Source: Fimbriimonas planktonicus (GTDB lineage Bacteria > Armatimonadota > Fimbriimonadia > Fimbriimonadales > Fimbriimonadaceae). Taken from it: 64,000 nucleotides of DNA. Below the pieces are notes generated by a model. That model was given only the letters and a program-made list of their open reading frames with translations, searched no databases and had not been told where the DNA came from. Position 1 is the first letter of the stretch. Each line of letters opens with the position of its first letter. A program made the position numbers and the translations under genes. The stretch covers positions 1,488,001 to 1,552,000 of the forward strand of contig OZ248539.1 of NCBI GenBank assembly GCA_965234685.1, written 5' to 3'. Shown here piece by piece: positions 40,972-50,231 of the stretch.

Positions 40972-43566
40972 ATGCGATTGGACAAACTGACCCTCAAGGC
41001 GCAAGAAGCCGTGCAGGAGGCGCAATCCGTTGCCGAAAGACTCCAGCACACCACCATCGACGTCGAGCACCTCATCTCTGCCCTCCTGGCAAAAGGCGAT
41101 GGCGTCGTCGCTCCGCTCCTCAAAAAGATCGGCCTCAACCCCGACCAAATCCTGACCGAAGTCGAAGCCGAACTCGGCAAAACGCCAAAGGTCCAAGGCG
41201 GTACCAGCTACGGCTCCGCCATGTCTTCGCGCCTCCAGAACCTCCTCAACGCCGCCTTCAAAGAAGCCGATGCGCTGAAGGATGATTACGTATCGTCCGA
41301 GCACATCCTCCTCGCCGCCACCGAAGACTCCGGCTTCACCGGCCGACTCCTAAAGTCCCTCGGCGCGAACAAAGCCATCGTCCAAAAGGCGATCTCCGAA
41401 ATCCGAGGCGGCCGCCGCGTCACCTCCGCCAACGCCGAAGAGACCTACCAAGCCCTCGAAAAGTACGGCCAAGACCTCACCGCCGCCGCCCGATCTGGCA
41501 AGCTCGACCCCGTCATCGGCCGAGACGAAGAGATCCGTCGCGTCATCCAAGTCCTCTCCCGCCGAACCAAAAACAACCCCGTCCTCATCGGCGAACCCGG
41601 CGTGGGCAAAACCGCCGTCGCCGAAGGCCTCGCCCAGCGCATCGTCAGCGGCGACATCCCCGAAGGCCTGCGCGGAAAGTCCGTCATCTCCCTAGACATG
41701 GGCGCCCTTGTCGCCGGTGCCAAGTATCGCGGCGAATTCGAGGAGCGCCTCAAAGCCGTACTCGAAGAGATCAAGAGCACCAACGGCGAAATCATCCTTT
41801 TCATCGATGAGCTCCACACCCTCGTCGGTGCCGGAAAAGCCGAAGGCGCAATGGACGCCGCCAACATGCTCAAACCCATGCTCGCCCGCGGCGAACTCCG
41901 CTGCATCGGCGCCACCACCCTCGACGAATATCGCAAGTACATCGAGAAAGACAAAGCTCTGGAGCGCCGATTCCAAATGGTCCTCGTCGACGAACCCACC
42001 GTCGAAGAAACCATCTCCATCCTCCGTGGCCTAAAGGAGCGCTACGAAATCCACCACGGCGTCCGCATCACCGACGGCGCCATCGTCGCCGCCGCCACCC
42101 TCTCCAACCGCTACATCACCGCCCGCTTCCTCCCCGACAAAGCCATCGACCTCGTCGACGAAGCCGCCTCGCGCCTGAAAATCGAAATCGATAGCGTCCC
42201 TGCCGAAATCGACGAAGTCGAACGCCAAATCGTCCAAGCCGAAATCGACCGCGAAGCCCTCAAAAAGGAGACCGACGCCGCCAGTAAAGCTCGCCTGGAA
42301 GCCATCGAGCGCAAACTCGCTGAGCTCTCCGAAAAATCCAGCACCTTCCGCGCCCGTTGGCAACAGGAAAAGGACAAAATCGAAACCGTCCGCGCCAGCA
42401 AGCAGGAAATCGAGCAGCTCCGAACCCAGCTCGAAGCCGCCCAACGCGAGCTCGACTGGGCCCGCGCCGCTGAAATCCAGCACGGCCTCATCCCTCGCCT
42501 AGAAGCCAAGCTAAACGCCGACCTAGAAGAAGTCGCCACCCTCCAGACCGCCGGCAAAATGCTGAAAGAAGAGGTCGATAGCGAAGACATCGCCGAAGTC
42601 GTCGCCAAGTGGACCGGCGTCCCCGTCAGCCGTCTCATCCAAGGCGAAATGGAGAAGCTGATCCTCATGGAAGACCGCCTCCACCAGCGCGTTGTCGGCC
42701 AACAAGAAGCCCTGCAAGCCGTTGCCGACGCCATCCGCCGATCCCGCTCTGGCCTGAGCGACCCCAACCGCCCCATCGGCTCCTTCCTCTTCCTCGGCCC
42801 CACCGGCGTCGGAAAAACCGAAACCGCCAAGGCCCTCGCGGAGTTCCTCTTCGACGACGAGCACAACCTCGTCCGGATCGACATGAGCGAGTACAGCGAA
42901 AAGCACGCCGTCTCCCGCCTCATCGGTGCCCCTCCGGGATACGTCGGCTACGATGAAGGCGGCCAGCTCACCGAGGCCGTCCGCCGCCGCCCGTACTCCG
43001 TCATCCTGCTCGACGAAATCGAAAAGGCCCACCCGGAAATCTTCAACGTCCTCCTGCAGGTCCTAGACGACGGCCGCCTCACCGATGGCCAGGGCCGGAC
43101 CGTGGACTTCAAGAACACCGTCCTCATCCTGACCAGTAATATTGGCTCGCACTACTACGGCGACCCATTAGACGGCAAAGATTTCGCCGAAGTCCAACAA
43201 CAGGTCCTCGACGAAGTCCGCCTCCACCTGCGCCCCGAGTTCATCAACCGACTCGACGACATGGTCGTCTTCCACCCCCTCGGCTCCGCCCAAATCCGAG
43301 AAATCGTCGGCATCCAACTCGCCGGCCTGCGCCACCGCCTGGCCGAGCGCCGCATCGAAATCGAAATCTCCCCCGAGGCTATGGACCTCGTCGCCGCCGC
43401 CGGCTACGACCCCGTCTACGGCGCCCGCCCCCTAAAGCGCGCCATCCAAAAAGAAATCATGAACCCCCTCGCCACCCTCCTCCTCCGAGGCGAAATCCGC
43501 GACGGCCAACTCGTAACCATCACCGAATCCGAAGGAAAATTCACCTTCACCGGCACCGACCGTTAA
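40972..43566 (+). CDS. clpB: ATP-dependent disaggregase ClpB
   Basis: Hexameric Hsp100 chaperone that pulls proteins from aggregates with DnaK. The 864-residue length is standard. An N-terminal Clp domain covers about 1-150. AAA module 1 has Walker A GEPGVGKT (about 206). The ClpB-specific coiled-coil middle domain is about 400-530, and module 2 has Walker A GPTGVGKT (about 609). FLDELHTLVGAGKAEGAMD-type and LLDEIEKAHPEIFNVLLQ blocks follow. The middle domain and lack of an IGF loop exclude ClpA/ClpC. No CIRCE element was found in the 65-base upstream gap. Confidence 0.96.
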   Translation: MRLDKLTLKAQEAVQEAQSVAERLQHTTIDVEHLISALLAKGDGVVAPLLKKIGLNPDQILTEVEAELGKTPKVQGGTSYGSAMSSRLQNLLNAAFKEADALKDDYVSSEHILLAATEDSGFTGRLLKSLGANKAIVQKAISEIRGGRRVTSANAEETYQALEKYGQDLTAAARSGKLDPVIGRDEEIRRVIQVLSRRTKNNPVLIGEPGVGKTAVAEGLAQRIVSGDIPEGLRGKSVISLDMGALVAGAKYRGEFEERLKAVLEEIKSTNGEIILFIDELHTLVGAGKAEGAMDAANMLKPMLARGELRCIGATTLDEYRKYIEKDKALERRFQMVLVDEPTVEETISILRGLKERYEIHHGVRITDGAIVAAATLSNRYITARFLPDKAIDLVDEAASRLKIEIDSVPAEIDEVERQIVQAEIDREALKKETDAASKARLEAIERKLAELSEKSSTFRARWQQEKDKIETVRASKQEIEQLRTQLEAAQRELDWARAAEIQHGLIPRLEAKLNADLEEVATLQTAGKMLKEEVDSEDIAEVVAKWTGVPVSRLIQGEMEKLILMEDRLHQRVVGQQEALQAVADAIRRSRSGLSDPNRPIGSFLFLGPTGVGKTETAKALAEFLFDDEHNLVRIDMSEYSEKHAVSRLIGAPPGYVGYDEGGQLTEAVRRRPYSVILLDEIEKAHPEIFNVLLQVLDDGRLTDGQGRTVDFKNTVLILTSNIGSHYYGDPLDGKDFAEVQQQVLDEVRLHLRPEFINRLDDMVVFHPLGSAQIREIVGIQLAGLRHRLAERRIEIEISPEAMDLVAAAGYDPVYGARPLKRAIQKEIMNPLATLLLRGEIRDGQLVTITESEGKFTFTGTDR

Positions 43567-43571
43567 CCTGG

Positions 43572-43596
43572 AGTGCGGCGGTCTTACCGCCGCACT
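43572..43596. terminator. Perfect hairpin between clpB and mntA
   Basis: AGTGCGGCGG (43572-43581) pairs perfectly with CCGCCGCACT (43587-43596) around TCTTA. It fills the 30-base gap between the convergent clpB and mntA genes and probably stops both directions, although no T-run follows. Confidence 0.7.
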
Positions 43597-43890
43597 TCAG
43601 CCCGAAACCAGCTCAAACTTCCCGAGCTCAATCTCCGCCTGCCACTCCGCCGGAAGTTCGCTCCATACGTGCACGTCCACAATAAATGGCAAATCGCTCT
43701 CCTCGAAAGCCTCTCGTAGCGAGAACACTCGACCATCCCCCTGCTCTGAAAAAACTACGAGATCTAAGTCAGAAGTCCGCCGAGCCGTACCCTTCACGCG
43801 AGACCCGTAGGCCCAAGACCGAACCCCGGAAACATGCTGGTGCAACAAACTCCGCACCAGATCCAATTGCGTCTCAGTAAGCGCTACCAT
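43597..43890 (-). CDS. mntA: MntA-type nucleotidyltransferase antitoxin
   Basis: 97 residues with the minimal nucleotidyltransferase motif GSX10DXD (Gly29-Ser30 to Asp41-x-Asp43; GSRVKGTARRTSDLD). In characterised MntA-HepT systems the enzyme adds AMP to a tyrosine of the HepT toxin and so silences it. Its start overlaps the hepT stop by 7 bases. Both genes are on the minus strand, toxin first, as is usual for the family. A third Asp for catalysis is probable in VDVHVW. Confidence 0.88.
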   Translation of the reverse strand: MVALTETQLDLVRSLLHQHVSGVRSWAYGSRVKGTARRTSDLDLVVFSEQGDGRVFSLREAFEESDLPFIVDVHVWSELPAEWQAEIELGKFELVSG

Positions 43891-44303
43891 TTCTCCCCGC
43901 TCATCATTTCGTAAAGCCCAGTCGCGTCTACTAAAAAGTCTGGAATAACTCGAAGCGTCTCGGCCGCCTTTTCGCCGCTGTAGTCATGCGAGCTCGCATT
44001 TCTGGCGTTCACGTACAAAATCCAAGCCGCAATCCGGCCATTCAGCAAATTGTTTTGATCCGCGATTCTTAAAATTGGCTTTGGCCCATTCGGCACCTCC
44101 GCCAACCCAACTTCTTCTGCCAAGTATTTCAGTAGCAACTTCCAGCTCATTTCCAGAGCAAGATCAAACCGCTTGATCACCGACTCCTGCACAGCTTCCA
44201 AGTCAAGCAGCGATAGCCCCTCGCGCTTCCCGCTGCTCTCCAGATTTTCCCACTGCCGCTCGAGATTCCCTAATGCTGCTCGCAGTTTCGAATAATCAAT
44301 CAT
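43884..44303 (-). CDS. hepT: HepT-like HEPN toxin
   Basis: 139 residues from ATG 44303 (MIDYSKLRAALGNLERQW). All-helical HEPN domain with the active motif RX4HXY: Arg101, His106 and Tyr108 (RNASSHDY). HEPN toxins cut RNA; the Tyr of this motif is the residue modified by the partner MntA (family knowledge). The upstream extension to 44357 is low in plausibility. It lies divergently from a HEAT-repeat gene, with about 100 bases between. Confidence 0.88.
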   Translation of the reverse strand: MIDYSKLRAALGNLERQWENLESSGKREGLSLLDLEAVQESVIKRFDLALEMSWKLLLKYLAEEVGLAEVPNGPKPILRIADQNNLLNGRIAAWILYVNARNASSHDYSGEKAAETLRVIPDFLVDATGLYEMMSGEKW

Positions 44304-44406
44304 AAGGCCGTTGCTACCTCCAACCCTCGTTCTACCTCGCCCCCGCGTGGTAGTCAAACTAATTGAAGCTCAGCGGCTCCACAACCGCCGCCACCCCGCC
44401 GGTAAT

Positions 44407-45396
44407 ATGTTCCCAATGCCTTCAACGGCGGAAGCCAAACTAGCAATCGAGGAGCTCAGCGACTACACCGCCGAAGCCGCCAAACGTGCTGGCTCAAAAG
44501 ACGCCAAAAATCCCGGAAACCGCGTCCTCTTCCGCTGGCCGCCGCACCCCGTCAGCTGGGAATACAACGTCCACGCTACCGACTGGACCGGCGAGGCAAC
44601 CTTCGAAGCCTACGGCGAAACCTTCGCCGTCCACACCGCCCGCACCGCCCACGGAACCTTCGGAAAGTGCCACGAACTCTGGCTAGAAGCGCGGGGAGAA
44701 GACCTCGATGACATGCTGGCCGAACTCAAAGAAGCCAGCGAGCCGCTCTTCAAAAGGCAACTCGCCATCGCAAACTGCATCGGACAACCAACCCGATTCA
44801 CCGGCCACCTTCGAGACCTAAACCGGACGCAGCTCCTAAAGCTCCTGTTCTGCGAAGACCGAGACGTCGCCCACGAGACCCGGGTCCTAATCGAAAGCAC
44901 CGCCACCGACCCCTTCTGGCTCCCCTGCCTCATCTTCATCCTAAACGACCGAAGCCACCCCTACCGCCGCGTCGCCCAATGGTGCGTCCTCGACCTCTTC
45001 GAAGCCCTCCCAACCTTCGCCGGAGACCGCGACACCACCGAAGCCGTCGCCGCCATGAAGTCCCTCATCTGGGACGCCGAAGACGACTACGCCCGAACCA
45101 TCTACAAAGCCGGCGTCGTCCTCGGCGGTCACCTACCCCACATCCTGGGCGGCCCAACCCTCCTAGAATGTCTAACCGCGCCCAGCCCCATCGGCCGCCG
45201 AGCCGCCATCCACGGCCTCTATCACGTCGTCGAATGGATTCCAGAAATGAAGGAAACCGTAACCAAAGCCCTTCAAAACGTCGCCGTAAACGACCCCCAC
45301 CCCCTACTCCGGTCCTATGCCGCTGCCATGGCCCAAGATATCCTCAACGACGAAGCCGACCACGTAGTCGAGCCCCTGCTGGAATCCGAAAAATGA
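44407..45396 (+). CDS. HEAT-like repeat protein
   Basis: 329 residues from ATG 44407 (or 326 from 44416). The N-terminal 100 residues are a mixed domain (FRWPPHPVSWEYNVHATDW). From about 120 onward the sequence is alpha-helical repeats (RDVAHETRVLIESTA, PYRRVAQWCVLDLFEALP and SPIGRRAAIHGLYHVVEWIP), like HEAT or Armadillo units. Such proteins bind other proteins. The last base of its ATGA overlap (45393-45396) starts a D-Ala-D-Ala peptidase, so the two are coupled. Confidence 0.72.
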   Translation: MFPMPSTAEAKLAIEELSDYTAEAAKRAGSKDAKNPGNRVLFRWPPHPVSWEYNVHATDWTGEATFEAYGETFAVHTARTAHGTFGKCHELWLEARGEDLDDMLAELKEASEPLFKRQLAIANCIGQPTRFTGHLRDLNRTQLLKLLFCEDRDVAHETRVLIESTATDPFWLPCLIFILNDRSHPYRRVAQWCVLDLFEALPTFAGDRDTTEAVAAMKSLIWDAEDDYARTIYKAGVVLGGHLPHILGGPTLLECLTAPSPIGRRAAIHGLYHVVEWIPEMKETVTKALQNVAVNDPHPLLRSYAAAMAQDILNDEADHVVEPLLESEK

Positions 45397-46661
45397 GCCC
45401 CGCGCTAACCTCGCTCCTCTACCTCGCAACCCACCAGGCCCCAACCGCCACCGACCAACTCGAAGCCCTCCTAAACGACCCCAAACTCAAAGGCGCCCTC
45501 GTCTCCGCCAGCATCACCAGCCTCGACGGAACCACGCTCTACGAGAAAAATCCCGGCCAAAGGGTCATGCCGGCCAGCAACCAAAAGCTCATCAGCAGCG
45601 CTTTCGCCCTTCACCAACTCGGCCCCGACTACCGCCCCCGAACCCGCTTCTGGCGCGTAGACGACAAGGTCATCATCGACTCCCCCGGAGACCCGCTGAT
45701 GAACTACCGAACCCTCATCGAGGCCTCCCGCCTCCTGCGAACCAACCGATCCCTAAGGGTCTTCGTCCGGCAATCCTACAACCCCGGAGTCCCCGACACC
45801 TGGGAGTTCGATGACCTGCCAAACAAATACGCCTCCCCCATCTCCGCCTTCACCGTAGACCGAGCCAGCGTCGAACTCTGGAACGTCAACGGAACGCCGG
45901 CAATCCGCCCGACCAAGTACTACTTAAGAATCGAGCAACAAGAAGGGCCAAAACTAACCACCCGCTACGCCCCCTTCGAACGCACCATCTACATCAACGG
46001 AAAGCTCGAAAAGAAAACGGAACGCCTAGATACCCTCAGCCTCATCGCCCCGTCAGAAGCCGCCATGATGCTCTTCGGCCGACCCCAAAGGGCCATCCCA
46101 GAACTCCCCGAGGCACCACCTACCCTCGCCATCGACGGCCGCCCCCTCGCCGACATGCTGAAGGAGTGCCTCCCACCCAGCGACAATAACATCGCCGAGC
46201 ATCTCCTCCTCCTCGGGGCCCAAGCAAAAACCCCACTCGGCGATTCCCCGTATTCGGTGGCCAGAAAATCCGCCCAAACCTTCCTAGAAGAAACCGTCGG
46301 CGTAGCAAAAGGCGACTTCCGAATCTACGACGGCAGCGGAATGAGCCGCCACAACTTGGTCACAACAAGAGGAATAACCAAGCTCCTAACCTGGGCCGAA
46401 ACCCAACCAACCTCGAGGCTTTACCGAAACGCCATGGCCACTCCGGGCCGCGGAACCTTGGCAACTCGACTAGACGGCGTTCCGTTCCAAGGCAAAACCG
46501 GATCGCTCGACATGGTCGTCGGCCTCAGCGGCTACCTCCGCTGCGAAAACGGCCGCCAAGTCGCCATCAGCATCATCCTAAACCAGTTCCTCTGCTCCGC
46601 AACCGAAGCCAGAAACATCCTCGACGACTTCACACGCTCGGCGCGACGCCTTCAGCCCTAA
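45393..46661 (+). CDS. D-alanyl-D-alanine carboxypeptidase/endopeptidase, PBP4 (S13) type
   Basis: Penicillin-binding protein 4 family, trimming or cutting peptidoglycan cross-links. 422 residues from ATG 45393, which overlaps the HEAT gene stop (ATGA). Motifs: SxxK at Ser62-Lys65 (ASNQK), SxN within PPSDNNIAEHLL, and KTG at about 367 (FQGKTGSL). The N-terminus is only weakly hydrophobic (ALTSLLYLATHQ), so export is not certain. The frame continues far upstream in an Arg/Pro-rich antisense-like stretch that is not coding. It overlaps the convergent DUF1385 gene by 32 bases. Confidence 0.88.
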   Translation: MSPALTSLLYLATHQAPTATDQLEALLNDPKLKGALVSASITSLDGTTLYEKNPGQRVMPASNQKLISSAFALHQLGPDYRPRTRFWRVDDKVIIDSPGDPLMNYRTLIEASRLLRTNRSLRVFVRQSYNPGVPDTWEFDDLPNKYASPISAFTVDRASVELWNVNGTPAIRPTKYYLRIEQQEGPKLTTRYAPFERTIYINGKLEKKTERLDTLSLIAPSEAAMMLFGRPQRAIPELPEAPPTLAIDGRPLADMLKECLPPSDNNIAEHLLLLGAQAKTPLGDSPYSVARKSAQTFLEETVGVAKGDFRIYDGSGMSRHNLVTTRGITKLLTWAETQPTSRLYRNAMATPGRGTLATRLDGVPFQGKTGSLDMVVGLSGYLRCENGRQVAISIILNQFLCSATEARNILDDFTRSARRLQP

Positions 46662-47640
46662 GCTTTTCGGCATCAATCACGGCCTGCAACGAAGCAATGG
46701 CAACCTCAAGATGCTTATCTTCAGGGTCTCGAGTCGTCAAATACTGACTCATCAACCCGGGCCAAAAGATGCCCTGAACAATCTTGTTGTTCTTCATCTT
46801 CCCCGCCCACCGAATCGCCTCATAAGCCAAACCGGAAATCAAAGGCAAAACAACCAGCTCGATCAAAAATCGAACCGAAGCGTCAATAAACCACCCCCTC
46901 GGCGCCCCAAACGGATACCGAGGAACGAAGGTGAAAACGATAAAGCTAATGATCAGAACAACAATCGCAAAGCTCGTTCCACATCGCGGATGCAACCGAG
47001 TCTGAGCCCGAACCTCGTCCAGGTTCAGCGGTCGTCCCGCCTCAACCGCATTGATCGCCTTATGCTCCGCGCCGTGATAGCGGAACACTTCCTTGATATC
47101 CGGCAACTGACCAATGCCCCACAAATACCCAAGGAAGAACGTGACCTTGATGATCTCGACCACCAAGTTGATCAACATCCCGCTCGCCCCGAACCGCTCT
47201 AGCGGTTGTGCAAGCAGATTCGGCAAATAGTTGAAAAGGAACAAACCCATCGCAAGGCCAATAACCAGCGCCCCACCAATGGCCACGTCCTGAATCTTCG
47301 CCTGGTTCTGCTCACTCTTCGTCGGGCCACTTACCGTCTCGCCAGCCGCCTCGGCTGCCTCGCGCTTCAGCTCTTCTTCGCCGTCGGTAATCACCTTCGC
47401 CGCATATCGCATCGCCCGCGCGCCCAGCGCCATCGTGTCCAGCAAAGCAAGCGAACCACGGAAGAATGGCCACTTCAGCCAAGCCTGACGACCAATCCAA
47501 GTCTTCTCAAGCGGCTCGTGGTGAACCACCACGTCCCCCTTTGGAGACCTCACCGCAACGGCAAAATAGTGCGGAGATCTCATCATGACCCCCTCGATGA
47601 CGGCTTGGCCGCCCATTTGGAGGTACTCAGCTTCGGGCAT
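46630..47640 (-). CDS. DUF1385 family membrane protein (YqhQ-like)
   Basis: 336 residues beginning MPEAEYLQMGGQAVIEGVMM, the diagnostic DUF1385 opening. VFRYHGAEHKAINAVEAG and RLHPRCGTSFAIVVLIISF are further family blocks with possible metal ligands (His, Glu, Cys). About four membrane helices are present. The family is predicted to be metal-dependent membrane enzymes, with no defined reaction. The ATG at 47640 has no upstream gene on its strand. Confidence 0.9.
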   Translation of the reverse strand: MPEAEYLQMGGQAVIEGVMMRSPHYFAVAVRSPKGDVVVHHEPLEKTWIGRQAWLKWPFFRGSLALLDTMALGARAMRYAAKVITDGEEELKREAAEAAGETVSGPTKSEQNQAKIQDVAIGGALVIGLAMGLFLFNYLPNLLAQPLERFGASGMLINLVVEIIKVTFFLGYLWGIGQLPDIKEVFRYHGAEHKAINAVEAGRPLNLDEVRAQTRLHPRCGTSFAIVVLIISFIVFTFVPRYPFGAPRGWFIDASVRFLIELVVLPLISGLAYEAIRWAGKMKNNKIVQGIFWPGLMSQYLTTRDPEDKHLEVAIASLQAVIDAEKLRAEGVAPSV

Positions 47641-47762
47641 GTCGCAAGTATACAGCCGGGCCGAACTCCTAAAAATCTGAGATAATTTTCGAAAAAGACT
47701 CGCACAATTCCCAGCGGAACACGTCTAACATGTCATGCTATCGGGCATACAGGAGGGCTGAT

Positions 47763-47993
47763 ATGATTACTGGCACCAGTCAGGAAGGTCTGCAGCTCAC
47801 CGAGGATGAAGCGATCGCGCTTCTGGGATTGTGTATGACAAGCCCGCTGAAGTTAGATCCGGAGTCCGAGAAAGCGTTGAGAAAGCTTGCGGATTATTGC
47901 CAAGTGCAATTATCTAAGTCATCATCCGTGGAGTATCGCTCCACGATCCAAAAGCCATTTCTTGACTGTGAGCTAAGTAAGGTGGGGACCTAG
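47763..47993 (+). CDS. Small soluble protein, 76 residues
   Basis: ATG 47763 is preceded by a perfect AGGAGG six bases upstream (47751-47756), the clearest ribosome site in the window. This argues for strong translation. The acidic helical product (LTEDEAIALLGLCMTSPLKL, then SEKALRKLADYCQVQ) has no family I know. Similar-sized proteins of this style are seen in Armatimonadota genomes (impression, not checked). It lies 27 bases before the Nif3-like gene. Confidence 0.72.
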   Translation: MITGTSQEGLQLTEDEAIALLGLCMTSPLKLDPESEKALRKLADYCQVQLSKSSSVEYRSTIQKPFLDCELSKVGT

Positions 47994-48019
47994 GTTCCCA
48001 CCGACCTTATAATAAGCTC

Positions 48020-49141
48020 GTGCCCCTGAAATGTACGGTTCAGTCTGTTCTTTCAACCCTGGAGAGCCTCTCTCCATCTCGGTTTGCTTTTAGTTTTGAT
48101 TCCGTGGGCCTCCTTCTTGGGGACCGTAATGCGCCCGTTTCCCGAGCGCTCGTCTCCCTGGATCATTCCCTTGCCTCGGTTGACGCCTGCATTTCCGCCG
48201 AAGCGCAGCTCCTCGTCTGCCATCATCCCATTTTCTTCCACCCCGTCCAGCGCTTTAACACTGATACCCACGAAGGCCGCGTCGCTTGGAAAATGGCCAA
48301 TAGCGGAATCTCGCTGATCACCGCCCACACCAATTGGGACTCGGCTCGTGGCGGAATAAACGACGCCCTCGCAGCGAAGCTCGGACTCTCCGAAGTCACA
48401 GATTTCGGCAGCGGTGCTGAAGTCACCCGCTACAAGCTCGTTACCTTCGTTCCGCTGGCAAATGCCGACGCGGTCGCGCTTGCCCTTGCAAACGCCGGTG
48501 CAGGCCGCATCGGAAACTACGAACAGTGCTCGTTCCGCAGCGAAGGCGAAGGCAGATTCCTGCCGCTGTCCGGAGCAAACCCCGCCATTGGCGAAGTTGG
48601 CGAACTCACCCGCGTTCCAGAAACTCGCCTGGAAGTTCTCGTTCCAACGGAAGTCAAGGCGAAAGTTCTGCGAGCGCTTCGAAGTGCCCATCCGTACGAG
48701 GAACCCGCATACGATCTCATCCCGTTAGACAAAACCGTCGAGCAACCCGCTGGTCGCATCGGCATCTTGCCGGCGGCAATGCCCCTGCAGCAGTTCGCGG
48801 AGCTCACTTCCGGTTGTCTTAATCAAGCCACCTGGACCTTTGGCGATCCAAAACGTCCCGTCCGGAAAGTCGCTGTAGTCGGCGGCGCGGCAGATGGCGA
48901 TTGGATGCATGCCCAACGTGCCGGTGCCGATGTCTTTGTGACCGGCGAAGTGAAGCAGCACATCGGTCTTGAAGCCAGCGAATGCGGCATGCCCATCATC
49001 GCCGCCGGACACTACGCGACCGAACAGCCTGGAGTTATCGCGCTTCGCGACCACCTCGCGACTCGCCTGCCCGAAATAGAGTTCACAACCTTCGAGCCCG
49101 ACCTCGGTCTGGCCGGAAGGCCATTTGGAACCTTTGCTTAA
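48020..49141 (+). CDS. Nif3-like dinuclear metal protein (YqfO type)
   Basis: 373 residues, GTG start. A Nif3 family protein with the metal ligands in VCHHPIFF and ITAHTNWD near the N-terminus. VTGEVKQHIGLEA and AAGHYATEQPGV complete the set at the C-terminus. The middle 110 residues (RYKLVTFVPLANADAVALAL onward) are the CutA-like insert of the longer YqfO subtype. Often named GTP cyclohydrolase 1 type 2, but the function is unsettled. TTATAAT lies just upstream (around 48007) as a possible -10. It shares TTAA with the convergent GNAT gene. Confidence 0.92.
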   Translation: MPLKCTVQSVLSTLESLSPSRFAFSFDSVGLLLGDRNAPVSRALVSLDHSLASVDACISAEAQLLVCHHPIFFHPVQRFNTDTHEGRVAWKMANSGISLITAHTNWDSARGGINDALAAKLGLSEVTDFGSGAEVTRYKLVTFVPLANADAVALALANAGAGRIGNYEQCSFRSEGEGRFLPLSGANPAIGEVGELTRVPETRLEVLVPTEVKAKVLRALRSAHPYEEPAYDLIPLDKTVEQPAGRIGILPAAMPLQQFAELTSGCLNQATWTFGDPKRPVRKVAVVGGAADGDWMHAQRAGADVFVTGEVKQHIGLEASECGMPIIAAGHYATEQPGVIALRDHLATRLPEIEFTTFEPDLGLAGRPFGTFA

Positions 49142-49602
49142 AGCGCTTTACCGAAGCAAGTGCTGGCTTCGACCCCAACGTAAGGGCCGTAGTTCGGAAT
49201 GATCGCGTAGCCCGCGTTTTTGTACAAGGAAAACGCGGCGGTCAAGCGAATGCTTGTTTCCAAGACTGTCTTCGGGAAGCCCAGCTCGCGAGCCCAAGCT
49301 TCCAACTCTTCCAAAACCGCCCGCGAGATCCCCTTCCCGCGTGCCTCCGGAACCACGTACATCCTCTTGACCTCAATTTCCGTTTCGGAAAATGGCCGGA
49401 TAGCCCCGCACGCCACGGCTTGCCCGTCCAAATATGCCACCACCACGTAAGGGATCGAATCGGCCTTGTTGAACTGCTGAAAAAAGCTCGCCTGATCCCC
49501 GTCATGAATCGCCAGAAAACGCGTCAGTTCCGATGCCAGCAATTGAAAATCTGGGTGCTGAGAATCGCTCCGAATAAGGTGTATGGGTCGTGACTCGCTC
49601 AT
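49138..49602 (-). CDS. GNAT-family N-acetyltransferase
   Basis: 154 residues with the GNAT acetyl-CoA fold: YVVVAYLDGQAVACGAIRPF, VKRMYVVPEARGKGISRAVL (the R/Q-x-x-G-x-G/A pyrophosphate loop as ARGKGIS), then LETSIRLTAAFSLYKNAGY. The substrate cannot be told. The ATG is at 49602; its stop shares TTAA (49138-49141) with the convergent Nif3-like gene. Confidence 0.9.
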   Translation of the reverse strand: MSESRPIHLIRSDSQHPDFQLLASELTRFLAIHDGDQASFFQQFNKADSIPYVVVAYLDGQAVACGAIRPFSETEIEVKRMYVVPEARGKGISRAVLEELEAWARELGFPKTVLETSIRLTAAFSLYKNAGYAIIPNYGPYVGVEASTCFGKAL

Positions 49603-49676
49603 TGGGATTGCGGACCATTATCCACAAATGCCTGGGTACCAACGCCGAACAACCAAAAACTTAAGTAATCTACGCT

Positions 49677-49823
49677 ATGGAAAGACCAAGCAAGAAGCAG
49701 ATTCGCGCCGGAATCGAGCAGCTCAAAGCCAAGCCAACCTCCGACGGCAACGTTCCGACCCCACAAACCGGCAAGCTCGCCGAAAAGAAACTGAACCAGC
49801 GAATTCGAAAACAGGGCGTATAA
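49677..49823 (+). CDS. Small basic protein, 48 residues
   Basis: A short frame from ATG 49677 to TAA 49823 encoding a very basic, polar peptide (MERPSKKQIRAGIEQLKAK, later LAEKKLNQRIRKQGV). No membrane segment. No strong ribosome site. Composition is like small nucleic-acid or ribosome-associated proteins. It ends 3 bases before the stop of the convergent ankyrin gene, a spacing that suits a real gene in this tightly packed genome. Confidence 0.5.
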   Translation: MERPSKKQIRAGIEQLKAKPTSDGNVPTPQTGKLAEKKLNQRIRKQGV

Positions 49824-49826
49824 GTC

Positions 49827-50231
49827 CTAACTGCCCAATGCTGCCTTAAGCAGCTTCGCCGCGGCAGATGCGTTATGAAACTCCGTTTCCTGCAACGGAG
49901 TCCGTCCCGCCGGATTCGTCGCCTTCGGATCCGCCCCTCGCGCAAGCAGCAACTCCACGACCGCCTTCTGATTGCCATGCGCCGCGGCGTGAAGCGCGGT
50001 ATCTCCCCAGTGATCGTTCTGATTCCGGTCCTGAATATCTGCCCCAGCATCCAGCAGAACCTCAACCACCGCGACGTGCCCCTTCCAAGCCGCGCAGTGT
50101 AATGGCGTCGAGCCATCGGAGTCGCGCACGGTCAGCAAGCCCGGTTCCGAAGCCAAAAGTTCACGCACGGCATCAGCGTCACCGTTCTTCGCCGCCTTCA
50201 GCATCAACTTCTCGGAACTCGACAACCCCAT
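49827..50231 (-). CDS. Ankyrin-repeat protein
   Basis: 134 residues, almost all ankyrin repeats. Clear units are DGSTPLHCAAWKGHVAVVEVLL, seen here in part, then WGDTALHAAAHGNQKAVVELLL and a last GADPKATNPAGRTPLQE. Three to four repeats with a short capping helix on each side. A protein-binding module with no attached domain and no known partner nearby. Confidence 0.92.
   Translation of the reverse strand: MGLSSSEKLMLKAAKNGDADAVRELLASEPGLLTVRDSDGSTPLHCAAWKGHVAVVEVLLDAGADIQDRNQNDHWGDTALHAAAHGNQKAVVELLLARGADPKATNPAGRTPLQETEFHNASAAAKLLKAALGS

Noticed and set aside
44979..45392. Long N-terminal extension of the PBP4-type gene
   Set aside because: It is Arg/Pro-rich, lies in another frame of the HEAT gene, and the ATGA overlap at 45393 gives a normal PBP4 start.
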